A stretch of DNA of 64,000 bases from Paragonimus westermani (Eukaryota; Platyhelminthes; Trematoda; Plagiorchiida; Troglotrematidae), in assembly GCA_008508345.1 (NCBI GenBank), contig QNGE01003786.1, forward strand, positions 825 to 64,824, written 5' to 3'. The position numbers and the translations under genes were made by a program. This document shows positions 1 through 13,200 of this stretch, in pieces. The notes beneath the pieces are model-generated. The model worked only from the letters and a program-made list of their open reading frames with translations. It was not told the origin of the DNA and made no database searches. The stretch's first letter is position 1, and each line of letters opens with the position of its first letter.

Positions 1-1798
1 CAGACGATGCAAGCAACAGAGTACACAGCTGCCTATATCAATAACTGCCAAACTGCTACGCACTTGTTCTGGATCGGCACCATACTCGCCACTCAGTTGG
101 AACTAATACACTAACTGATACACTTCCACACAACTGTTTCGGACAAATTACGACCTAAGCAGCACGTAGTCTGTACTTGCTCAATTCACTTCGAGTGTGC
201 TGTTTTGCAAGGGGTGAGTTCCTCGTGCAACGCCGAATTGGAATTTTGTGCCTAGACGGTCAACCACGCGTCCTGATGCCGCCCGTGGTTCTGCATTCAT
301 CCGGAACCACGAATAGGATTCATTGTCGAACAGCCGTCGGTGGCACCAGTGGGAACTGGTTGAGAAATCTTGCTCAGATGGTCAACCTGTCAGATGATTC
401 GATGGATGTCATGTGACAGTGGTATGGGTAGGCATCCCAGTCCAAATGTGAAATGTCTGGTTTGCCGACTCGGCACCGCTGTTCACCTGGTCGGACAACT
501 GAAATCCAGATATGTAGTAATACCGTCTTGTAGAAGCCATCAAATCTGCCAAACCACTAATCAGTGCCCTGGCACATGTTCGAAGTGTGAACATGTTTCC
601 ACGTTGTATCGCTAGTCCGCATCTGTCGCGAAAACGCTAATGAACATCGATATGCACAGTGCGTTGATTATCGGAAGTGGGTCAGAGGAATCCTCTGGTA
701 ATCATGCACTCGATGAACTACCATCGATAATGTGGCGCTGACCACTTTGACATCAGACCATTGGAGAGCGGCGTGTTTGCAAGGAGGAGATTATCCGGTC
801 TTAACTGAGAACATTCTTCACAGCATGTCTAACCGGACAGGCTAGTTGCAACCGAGCGATTAATCGAAACAAGATACTCCAGTGATCGCTGAGCAGAAGA
901 GAGCATTGACTCGCAAATCATTTGTTATCGGTCCCGCACTGGTTGGAGGATAATCCGGGCAAGCGGGTGTTTGCAATCAACTCCACGGTGTGAATCCGTT
1001 GCAAGTTCCGTTCAAATAAGCGCTCGAAATTCCACCGGGGAATTCAGGAGCAGACGACGCTGAATGAGCAAGTCGCTCACCGTTTTCGAGAGCGTTCTGA
1101 AACTTGAGGAGAATATGTGGAAATCTTGCAGAACTGAACGTGTGTGTGAGCTGCACAACAATCCCAAGGAAGGCAGCTGCCGGTAAGTTGCATGGGCTAT
1201 ACAAATGGATGTGTGATCAAAGTGGACAATGAACCGGAATATTTGCGGTGAATTCGGGAGCGCCAGTATTGTGTCCCGTTCGTTTTACACGTGACCAGCT
1301 ATATCCTCACTTCCGTCAGATTGAAACAGGAGCGTGCGCGTGCAAACAGACATTCTGCAGACATTATGGTTAGAACTACTTGGTTAGTATGTGTAAAAAT
1401 TTTTATCGAATATGTCTGGATGACATTTGGGAAGAACATCATGATCAATTAACACCGAATCTACTTCTCGTTCAATGTTGTCGGGATATATTTATGCATA
1501 TGTGTGAACTATGTATTGTCACACCTACTGACAAGTTTTCCGTCTGTAGTTTCTCAGAATTAGTTGTAGTTTCTCCTTCATAATGATGGTCTACGCGAAT
1601 CAGTCATTGAGGACACTTGTAGAATTTCAGACCTTGCTGACTCGAACAACTCTAACATAACTGTTCATGTGCACGTTCGTTGCAGTGCATTTTCAGAAAC
1701 CAAATTTCCTTCCACTTTCGCGTGGCAGAATGTCTCCCATATGAGTTGAATGAGTAGATGTCATTCGTGCATTCAAGCAAGCTACGTTATCCTAATAT
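1..1798 (+). repeat. Left arm of giant inverted repeat
   Basis: This arm is the reverse complement of 8411-10208 (paired positions sum to 10209). The match holds wherever I compared it, from base 1 to the inner end at 1798. I saw one difference: an A/T run near 1395-1405 reads A5T5 here and A4T6 in the other arm. The outer boundary is not visible because the window starts inside the repeat. The short open frames inside resemble no family I know. The block from about 180 to 1330 looks richer in G+C than the spacer. Confidence 0.96.
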
Positions 1799-4700
1799 TT
1801 CGCATTAGCAGTGTGCTATAAATAACCTCTCAAGGACAATATCGATCAGCATAATTCCGTGTACCATTTCAATCAATCGTATTTTGACGCAAGCCCACGT
1901 AGGCATATGGACGCTATTCGTTACTGCACCTGTGCGAAAGATCTTTGTTTCGATCTGTACACTTCCCAGTTAGCAATGCACTTCCCAAATACAGTCATTT
2001 GGAACTTTGGACGTATGTAATTTACTTACGTGAATATTCTCGATCTTTCCTAATATTTATAGGTTTATTTCAAAGCTACACGCTATGATTAAAACAAAAT
2101 GTTTTTCGGTTTACGAGATGTCCGTCATATGTTCAGAGATTAAATATCTCTCGTAAATACTTTGAAACAAATACTTACCACATAGTTTGTGGACTGATCG
2201 AGCGTTGTAGAAGAGCGGCTGTTTTCACTTTTAGGAATATATTGTTCCTAACTGTAGTATGAATATATTTAATGTAAAATGTTTTAATTACTTGTAAATA
2301 TTGGGCATTTTGGCTGAGTTAAATTTAAACTCACTTAATTTCGGCAGTGGTTTTAGAATTCCTATACACTTTCAGGGGGACTCTTTCAAAAAGATGCGGT
2401 ATGCTCCAGTTTCGCTCTTGTACGGTAATAGCGGAGACCTTCGTAATAGCCGGGATTGGAACTTTCTTCATGTTTTCATTATCCAACTACCCACGGTAAA
2501 CGTGACTGAATTGTCATTTGCAAACATTCGTTCCTGGGAAATTCGTGCGAATGAGGTTTCGGCGATACAGTAACTGTCCTGTTAACCCAAATCGGCGGTC
2601 CCAATTTTGTGACTTCTTATACGGCTGAGATCACAAAAACCGCTATACATTTCTCTCATCGTCGAGCCTCTAAATCGTGAATCGTAGCTCAAACCTTAGT
2701 CTTGGTAAGGGTAGCAAGGATGGCGACTTTCAACATGACCAAGTGTTCATTGGCTCTTATGAAAGGGGTTGACTGAACAACTTATCTGGGCGCGAAAACT
2801 GCATTCGACTTTGCGTTGTTTTTGACTTTCGATTCGTTTTGCCGCGGGAAAATCTCAAATCTATCCCGGACTGTGAAAAACTAGGAAAACCTTGGTAATT
2901 TTGTGAGCACAGTCCGTGATTTTGTTTTATGTGCTTGAGTTTGGTTTGCTCATTTCAAGTAGGAGAGTTGGCATTCGATGCAAATCATGGGACTGAGTGA
3001 GGACTCCGAGCTTCCGTTGGATTTGGCTAATCAGAGAACTGAATTTTCAGCATATGAATCACGCCATAGTTAGCTAGCCCCCTAGAGTACACAATAATTT
3101 TGCTTAGTACAATGAATTAAGACAAATTTCTAATTCGCCACGGCTATTTAACTCACAGACATCGTGCGTTTAACTTGTTAAAAATAATCGGTGTTTATCT
3201 GGAATAAAATGAACGCCACATAGTGTTTACTGTAGTCTGTACAGTCAAATAGATTAGTCAACTGATCCGCCTTGAAATACGCCAGTCAACTAAACCGCCC
3301 GGAAATAAACGCCATTCTCGAGTTTCTCTCATCTTTTAACTGAAAAGGAGGACACAAACCGAAAACATAGTTCTCCTAGCAAATGTATCGACTGGATTCT
3401 ACCAGGTACTTACCCCTTCTGGTCTCTAAAATCTAAGGCAAACGACGATGTCTTAACATCTGAATATAATAAGCAGTCTATCAGAAATATAAGGTCATTG
3501 GTACGGTGATCAAACACGCTCTGTTACAGACGCGATCCTTGATGTCGAAGTCATTGCCGAGACAAAATGTGATGTACTAACAAGGGCGAATTTTAATGTC
3601 AAATACTTTCTTCCAAAGAACGTCGATCTAAACGGCCATCAAAAAATGTAACTCGTCATCAAACGGAAGGGGTCACTTACTACTTACACACTTTTTATTA
3701 CTTAAGTCTGCCTGATAATTGTACAGTTTCCAAATGGAATTGCTGTAGTTTGAATTCATTGAATAGAGGTTGTCTGACTTGGGTTTGAATCCCTTACCTT
3801 GTCGTACGAGATGAAACTTTCAGTCTCTCCATGTAGTTGAGAATGCTGAATCATAAGTTATTGTTGAAAACCGCATTCTACTTAAATGAGGTTATGGATA
3901 AATGTTTTGATGTGATAATTCATTCACCCTATGACATCACAACCAGTTTAGCGAGAACTGAACTCCTGTTTTTCAAACTAGGCGTGCACATACGAACACA
4001 CACGTCGGTCACATGTTCTACACAGCATGACAAGCCGAACGGATGAGCGATGTCCAAAACCCACTAAAGATTGCTTATCTGGGTAAGAGTGATCTAGTGG
4101 TACCTGCGTTGATTGTCTAGAACACGTCCGACAAGTACTACCCAGTCAAGTCTGATTACGCAAAACGCGTTGTCTTCCATCTTGTCCCAAAGTCTGTCCT
4201 GCAAATTAGCCCCTGTGTTACTACCATACCGTGAGCAATGTTGTGATAATTCTACACCTCAGTATGTAGGTCCGTGTATGAACCCCAATACATCACATAA
4301 GCAGCCTATGCGGTCGTATCTGCTTGACTAATTCATAAGAAAAAATCCCCAGTATTTTCTTCATCCTATAATCGAACTGGTTACGATTACACAGCTCACA
4401 TTGTACAGTTGGTTTGGTGGACTGGTGCCCAATTACTTGCCTCATAAGCATGGTACTTAGAATTCAGCATCTAATCCGAAGAGGACGTTCACAGCCAACT
4501 ATCGAAAAGCATGAGCACAAATAAACTCTAGTAAGTCCTTCTAAAAAGACTCACCTGAGAAGCTAATGAAAATACAAAAGTGCATGAAATTTCCTCAGTT
4601 TACAGACAATGAGTTTTAGCTCGTGTAAACCATGAGGGGAGGGATTTACTGACCTGAGGCTTGGATGTACCTTTCTTGGCCTATTATTCTCTGTTGTACG

Positions 4701-7700
4701 AATGAAACTTGTTGTCGTTCGTTGTGAAAAGAGTAGGAAATTTTGTTGTGGTAAGGATAGCTCCGTGGATTGAACAAGATGAATTAGCCTGTCTTTGTTG
4801 AGATGTGCAGAACCATTTAAGAGGGCAAACAACATTCGGTTTTTAACTCACTGTCAAACCAGTCTGGGTTGGCCATAGGCTTCGTCAAGCAATTGCTAAT
4901 TTTTCCGTTGGTATTACTGTTCACAAGAATGAACGACCGGATCTGAATATACTAGGAGGCTGCAGGAACAAGCGCTTTCTGTTAAAGGTAAGCACAGTGT
5001 TCTTGTGAAGTTGACCTACACTAGATGAATAATAGCAAGGAATATCAAGCCTAAACGAAGTAGCCATCACAGCTAGCTACATATTTTCGTCATCTTGTTT
5101 ATCACAGTAAAATGAATATAAAACAAATTACCGACGGAGTGATAGAAAATCGGTTAGTAGAAAGATAGCGGACTACGTAATAGCTGACAGTTAAACGATC
5201 CCTATTCGAAATCCCGAGTTTGATGTGCTGTAGCCGAACTTAGTTAGGCGTTCACTCGATTTCTGTTTCAGCAGACGTCGGATGCTAATAATCTCGCCCA
5301 AATTCTGTCTTCAGTGTATCAACCGTTCCCCTTGATTTCTAGTGCTCCAATAAACACCCCAAGAGATAAGGTTACGATCAATCCATTTTCTGTAATTCGT
5401 TATAGGAGTATTCGCCGGAGAAACTGAGGGACATCTCCCTTGCTGGATGAATTAGATTCCGTCAGCTGAGCATCAATCACCCTCAAAACCGATTACATCA
5501 CGCCATTGTTTAACCTCTGAAGATGGTGTCGTACCCTCTCATTCTTACAACATGACCAGTCCACACTGACCGATACGAGCAAAAGTGTATGCGCACAAAG
5601 ACGGATTGTTCAGTATTCAAGGTTGTTACGAGCAACGGCAAAACAAGGGGCTCGAACAGAAACTCATACTCAATTAATTGTGACGTATTGAGTAACGTTT
5701 TGGCTTTTTTATGATCACTTCAACCATCTTTGACAGTTTCTCAAATTACAAAATGTGACCTAAGCTTCAGGTTCAGCACCTGCTGTACTCTTGTCAAACA
5801 CGGTGTAATATTTTAGTTGCAACAATGGTTCAGTGTGATTCACTTAGGAAATTAAATGACATTGTGCCACTTAACTCGTTCAAACATGTTGCTCAGCAAC
5901 TCAGAGCTCACGTCCTTGTGAAAAATTTATCTGATCGTGCACGCTATTAAATCCTGAAATTCTTATCTCTGACAAAATATTAGTCTCCCTACGTAAACTG
6001 GAGCCGTCTAACCTAACATTCTGTTCTATCTTCTTATGTATTTTACTATGTACTGGGCCGGAAATGCCAAGGCTATTGGCGAAGCCATATCGTCGCTGTT
6101 ACCACCCAGCTTAAGGCTCAGTCCTCCCGATAAGGAATTACTGGTGCAAACAATAGGTCAACCACACTATCTTCTTTCAAAATGAGCTTTCAACAGGCAT
6201 CAAACGGTCATGAATTAACAGATATCATTGATTTTCAAAGAACTAATGAACGGCTGTGAGTTGCGGCCTATTCTGTGATAGTAAACACGCTGACAAACTT
6301 GGAAGAGCAGACATGTTTTCCTGACCCACTGTGATTGCTTATCGCAATTCCAGTTGCTTTTAATGCAGACGTCTGCGCTACTTCACTTCTAAACCTACTG
6401 TTGTGGAATAACGGCAGATATTTATTAACGAGATCTGAAATAACACAGTGTCATCTGTTAGTCAACTGGACTTTTCTCGACCAAAACTGCTTTGACTGTT
6501 CAACATGTACTTTGAGAACTCCTTAGATGTTCAGATGTACCAAAACAATAAATTAGCAAGATTTCGATAATCTACTCATCTAAACAGGGTCTGTGTGAAA
6601 CTGCCTCACGCATTTCAGATCGAAAGTAATGTTTCTTATGATCGCTAACTTCTGGTAGTTCTGTGTATTTTGGTCATAAACGAACTGATGATTAAGCTGC
6701 TTGCGACGCCGAGACTATGCACTATCGTTCAACCAGGCAAAGTAACGAACGATCCAGTATTGCTGACTGTTTCAGATTAGCAGAAAAATTGATATTATTT
6801 ATTGTCCTGCGCATTCTTTTTCGAAAAGCCCAACGGCTTCAATGCCACAAGCAAATAGCTAACCTAATTCCATCATTCCGCCCCGTTTGCTCTTTACAAA
6901 ACAATCACAACTTTGTTGATAGTTTTTTGACACCTGAACATCAGGATAGTGACTGATTAGCTACTGGTGATTAACGCACATCTGACCCAACTCACTTCGA
7001 TCCATCCACTATTAAACTGTCTTATTTTATCAAACTTAGACAATTACAATTTCCAATGGCCTAACGACGAATTACTTGGCAAGGCTCATGTTCTCCTTCT
7101 AACCGGATGGGGCAATCTAAGGATTTTGGCCGTATTCCGGTTTTATGTGTAATTTCCGTTAAAAATTGTCACCAAGTTACAGCCAACAAAAAAACCTGAA
7201 TTTTGGGTTTCCACTCAAATTACTACTGTTATTACGATTACAACGGAAACACTGTAACTGCAATACATGTGATATATAGCTTAACGTAATACATGTTACA
7301 CTTCTGTCTTGATGACTTAACAACAACTGTCCCAAAGTTTCTTGCCAAATAGTTTAACATTTACAATAATTATGATGAATTTGACGAGTTTATGCTTACT
7401 CCCACTATGAACTCAATACCGGAGGCAAGTACTCACCACTTTCGTCTTCCCACTGCGAAAGGCTAATTAGTAGTTGGCGAACAAGTGTGCCAAAACCCTG
7501 GATGACATTCCCCCCCACAATAAACCCTAAGTTGTAATTCTAATAAGCAAATTCTTAGTTGATAGCCTGCACATAAACGTCACACATTTCAGTGATAGGA
7601 AACATACTGCACATGACGAGAAGAGCTTCATATATATTCTTTTTTTAAAAATGCCTTAGGATAACCTGTCAAACTCTTAGTTGAAATGTTTGAACGACTC

Positions 7701-8409
7701 TTAGCATGGTCTACACAGTGCACATAACGTCCGTAATCGATTTTCTTGAATCCAACCGCAACACACACGTGCTGTTTTTCTCTCTAGCTGAACCTTGACG
7801 ATTCAGGGTCTTTATGTGCTAAAATTTCATCAACCACGGCCGTTCATTGATTGCACAAACGATCGAGTCACAATGATGGTTTCTGATGTTGTAACTGACA
7901 GTAATCGAATGTTAAGATTTTTAGTTCACAAAGCACAGTTGCCACTGATCAAGTGTATCGTGTAAGCTACGATCATACGCATATAGAACACCAGTATTGC
8001 TTCGTTCGTTGGTTTGAACGTGGCACATCATCTGCTACCCCACTTGACCGACACGGGTTCAAGCAGATTGACGAAGTATTTTTATTCATATTGACTCTGT
8101 ACACAATATGTGGGTTTCCTATTTAGGACATTATCCCGAAATGCTCGTAAACCAAATAAAAATGAGTTAAGATTGAAAATACTTTTGTGGATAGCGCCAG
8201 TGGGCGACTTGATGCAGCTGTGATCCAGACACCAAGCATGGTCCAAATAAGAGGTGTCATCTATTCTAACCGTATCAGTACAGCCGAAATTTATAGAACA
8301 GCCATAGTTATGTTTTTTAGACAAAGAAAGCCAGTCAGAGATCATACCAAACAGAATTCTAACTACTGATGAGTAGTCGGGGATTTGGTTTATTTTCAAT
8401 TTGACCATG
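1799..8409. other. Spacer between inverted-repeat arms, no gene recognised
   Basis: These 6.6 kb are A+T-rich and hold only short open frames (under about 90 codons) on both strands, with no convincing exon, RNA gene or transposon domain. Nothing here explains the flanking arms: I see no transposase, integrase or reverse-transcriptase motif. Confidence 0.5.
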
Positions 8410-8410
8410 N
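8410..8410. other. Single ambiguous base at inverted-repeat junction
   Basis: The only N in the left half of the window falls on the base immediately before the right arm starts (8411). An unresolved base at that exact place suggests that the assembler had trouble where the palindrome begins. Confidence 0.95.
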
Positions 8411-10208
8411 ATATTAGGATAACGTAGCTTGCTTGAATGCACGAATGACATCTACTCATTCAACTCATATGGGAGACATTCTGCCACGCGAAAGTGGAAG
8501 GAAATTTGGTTTCTGAAAATGCACTGCAACGAACGTGCACATGAACAGTTATGTTAGAGTTGTTCGAGTCAGCAAGGTCTGAAATTCTACAAGTGTCCTC
8601 AATGACTGATTCGCGTAGACCATCATTATGAAGGAGAAACTACAACTAATTCTGAGAAACTACAGACGGAAAACTTGTCAGTAGGTGTGACAATACATAG
8701 TTCACACATATGCATAAATATATCCCGACAACATTGAACGAGAAGTAGATTCGGTGTTAATTGATCATGATGTTCTTCCCAAATGTCATCCAGACATATT
8801 CGATAAAAAATTTTACACATACTAACCAAGTAGTTCTAACCATAATGTCTGCAGAATGTCTGTTTGCACGCGCACGCTCCTGTTTCAATCTGACGGAAGT
8901 GAGGATATAGCTGGTCACGTGTAAAACGAACGGGACACAATACTGGCGCTCCCGAATTCACCGCAAATATTCCGGTTCATTGTCCACTTTGATCACACAT
9001 CCATTTGTATAGCCCATGCAACTTACCGGCAGCTGCCTTCCTTGGGATTGTTGTGCAGCTCACACACACGTTCAGTTCTGCAAGATTTCCACATATTCTC
9101 CTCAAGTTTCAGAACGCTCTCGAAAACGGTGAGCGACTTGCTCATTCAGCGTCGTCTGCTCCTGAATTCCCCGGTGGAATTTCGAGCGCTTATTTGAACG
9201 GAACTTGCAACGGATTCACACCGTGGAGTTGATTGCAAACACCCGCTTGCCCGGATTATCCTCCAACCAGTGCGGGACCGATAACAAATGATTTGCGAGT
9301 CAATGCTCTCTTCTGCTCAGCGATCACTGGAGTATCTTGTTTCGATTAATCGCTCGGTTGCAACTAGCCTGTCCGGTTAGACATGCTGTGAAGAATGTTC
9401 TCAGTTAAGACCGGATAATCTCCTCCTTGCAAACACGCCGCTCTCCAATGGTCTGATGTCAAAGTGGTCAGCGCCACATTATCGATGGTAGTTCATCGAG
9501 TGCATGATTACCAGAGGATTCCTCTGACCCACTTCCGATAATCAACGCACTGTGCATATCGATGTTCATTAGCGTTTTCGCGACAGATGCGGACTAGCGA
9601 TACAACGTGGAAACATGTTCACACTTCGAACATGTGCCAGGGCACTGATTAGTGGTTTGGCAGATTTGATGGCTTCTACAAGACGGTATTACTACATATC
9701 TGGATTTCAGTTGTCCGACCAGGTGAACAGCGGTGCCGAGTCGGCAAACCAGACATTTCACATTTGGACTGGGATGCCTACCCATACCACTGTCACATGA
9801 CATCCATCGAATCATCTGACAGGTTGACCATCTGAGCAAGATTTCTCAACCAGTTCCCACTGGTGCCACCGACGGCTGTTCGACAATGAATCCTATTCGT
9901 GGTTCCGGATGAATGCAGAACCACGGGCGGCATCAGGACGCGTGGTTGACCGTCTAGGCACAAAATTCCAATTCGGCGTTGCACGAGGAACTCACCCCTT
10001 GCAAAACAGCACACTCGAAGTGAATTGAGCAAGTACAGACTACGTGCTGCTTAGGTCGTAATTTGTCCGAAACAGTTGTGTGGAAGTGTATCAGTTAGTG
10101 TATTAGTTCCAACTGAGTGGCGAGTATGGTGCCGATCCAGAACAAGTGCGTAGCAGTTTGGCAGTTATTGATATAGGCAGCTGTGTACTCTGTTGCTTGC
10201 ATCGTCTG
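8411..10208 (-). repeat. Right arm of giant inverted repeat
   Basis: Reverse complement of 1-1798 with at least one substitution, so the two arms are not a simple copy of one read set. The arm may continue past 10208, because its partner would lie before base 1. Confidence 0.96.
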
Positions 10209-13200
10209 CGTAAGTTTGTGACCCTCACTTGTAACGATGTTTACGCTGTCTATACGTGGAATTTTCCGTTTTGCTTACATGAATTTCATATACATAAAGC
10301 ACGCATTTCAGTGCGCAGTATTGTTTATCACAGTCGATCATTTTTCACACAACCGGGCCATCCTGCTTTCATTGTCTTTTTGTGTTTAGAGATTGTTATC
10401 TACATTTTCTGCTCTAACATTTCCTTTTCTTTGACACCAACACACTAACCAGTTGTTTTTCTACTGTCGAATCGCCATCAATTGGCACCCTAAATGGTTT
10501 GCCAGTGTACTGTATTCTGCGTGCTTGATTTTTGTCAGCGTGTTTAAGACAGCCTGGTTGATAGCAGATTTGGTAGTATCTGATCTTCCATCCTTTCAAG
10601 CCTACGTCAGAATAACGCAAGGCTAGTAAATTTCGATTTGCTGCCACACTGTTCATTCGATTATTACATGGCTAGTTGACGAGGTACACTCTAGTAGACG
10701 CTGCTTTACCTTGGGATTCAGTGCACTACAAATATTGGCTTAACTGATGAATTTAGTTCCGGTGACATGGTAAGCTTCATCTGACGTAAACTCATACGAA
10801 GTTACATGAAAATTAAAAAAAACTCTCCAGCGCCTAACGAGAAGTTGCTGGTAGACAGAAAACTTCTGGTACTTACCGGTAGTCTTAGGGGTTTTCTTGA
10901 AGAATTTCACAGGTCTGCAGTTCATAAATATGGTGCGCCAGACAACCTGTTGTGAAGAATTCTTGGGGGATCTTAATCGGATCTGGTGACTTGCAGATGT
11001 GTTGCATCTTTCGATGAAGAACCGACCCGAAATGAAGTTGTGATGTGTGGGACAGTACCGCTTTTACCTGATCACCACTGTGTGCAGTAGGAATTCTGAA
11101 GGTCACATTAGAACTTTTGACAACAATGAAAGTTGTGCGGCCGTACGTGGTGACAGATCAACAATCGTAATCATTCCTGGGGCGATCGAGACTGCCTCTT
11201 TCATAGATAAATATGGCTGTCTGTTTGTTTTTATAAGAATGGGAACAGTGTGAACGGCGTACAGCCACTTTTTGTGTGTTCAAAAATTAGCTTCGCAATG
11301 ACAAAACTAAAGTACGTAGTCATTAGAATGGCAAAGGAGAGTGGGCTAAACTTTACTCTGACTGCTCGCTTTTGTTCTGTCTGAAACGTTATAACCTGTC
11401 GGGGCCTAAATCCTAACTAGTATAGTCTACAAGATAGCAACATATCTCTGGATGTTGCTAATTATCTGGTTGGTTCTTGACTTTTCAGGAAACTTCCCCC
11501 GAGACTACTGCTGGAGGGGTTGGAATTTGATTCAGCTCTAAATGCTCTAATACTGTCATGCCCAGTGTGAAGTCAACGTCACAGTTATCAACATGGTTGT
11601 TGCGTAAAACCGAGTCCAGAATTCAGCTTCCGCTCTTGGATTGGAGATGCACTGTAAATTTACAGTAGCAAGTGCGAAACTCAAGCTTGTTATTTATTTG
11701 GAACAGACACTGACCAGAAAACTTCGATGAAAATGAATGTAGCGATAATCTTTGAGTGATGCTTATTTTAATGAAAAATAGTAAGTTCTTGAGTCTAGGA
11801 AAGGTTGCACTACACTCTCAACCACTGGAAGTTTGAAAGCGGTTGCTGGCTTATTCTCACTCGATTCCTGGCGAGGAATATGAAAACTTTTGCCTCAGTA
11901 ACGAAGAAGGATAGCTTCAATAAACTGGGGGTTTCAAGTCAGGAGAAATGTACCGGTCGGAATAGAGACACAACAAAAACAATATTTTCTAACCTAAACG
12001 GAGAGAACCTTGAGTTCAGCAGTTTTTCCAAAAGCATATGAAAACCTGTGAAGGATGGAAGCACATGTGAGTAGTTTTCAACCATCAGCCATTGTTTCGT
12101 AAAATGAAATATTCACCACAAACAAAAACATCGGCAAATTGATCAATTCTGTCGAGCGCACTAGGTATCGATGCCTATAAAGGACAATTCTGAAGGCAGT
12201 CACAATTCTGAGCTTGAATGAGCTGACTGTTTTCATCCTACTTCCCAATGTTGGAGTTTATTTTCTAATAACTTGTTGCCTTGAGAAATTTTCACCTCAT
12301 TGGTAACAGTACACTTCATCTGGTGAAGTGATTCTCACTTGTTGACAGAAAGTAGCAGTTTGTTTTTGAATACTTGTAGGGTAAAATCTGCACATATGAA
12401 CTAATTTGTTACGTAACGAAATTGAACTGTTTAACCGAGTTCGCTTGTTTACAGATGCACGATGGAAGGTAGTGTTTAAAGCTCAATTATGATATTTGAT
12501 TGCTTGTATCATCTCTAAGAAAATGTACCAGAGTGAACTATATTTACAAACGGTTTATGTTTCTGAACGAGATCAAGGTTTTGCAGAATTCCTACGAATA
12601 TCCAACAAATTATTATGCGTAGAAGGGACAAAGTTATCAAACCTATGATCAGTGGCCTAAATGTCAGTACTACGGAGAAACTTAGTTACTTTTATCTCTC
12701 ATGCACTAGCAAAGATGCACAGCGGAATCTTAATCGTAAAATAGATCTCTTTGATCGAGTGACCTCGGAAACGATTGTAACACGTTTTCTTCTCTCTAAC
12801 TTATCACAACTTTTGCTCAGTCGCAGCATCACGGCATCCTAAGTACACTTGTATTTTGCCTCATTTGTGTTCCGGATCATGGATCTTTGCATAGTCTTAC
12901 TGCACCAGAACCTAACTGATTTATTGAAAACACTTGCTCCGAGTGCCTGGTGAATGAATCACAAAAATGTCATTAAACTTTAATCAGAAAGGATCATTTG
13001 CGTAACCTAACTCTATTATCATGGGTGAGAAAGACAGCTACGTCAACTGTCTCAGTATTCTCAATGAATAGGTGTCACCGTTGATGTGGTAAGCAATTAG
13101 TTGAAGGATTATAGTACATCTCGACCGTTCATCTCAATCAGTGTTTTCTAATCAAATCGATGTACACGTTATAGAGATATGATCTAGAATGTTTGTGGAA

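Noticed and set aside
8360..8400. CTGATGAG on the plus strand near the inverted-repeat junction.
   Set aside because: No GAAA with a stem II partner follows, so it is not a hammerhead.
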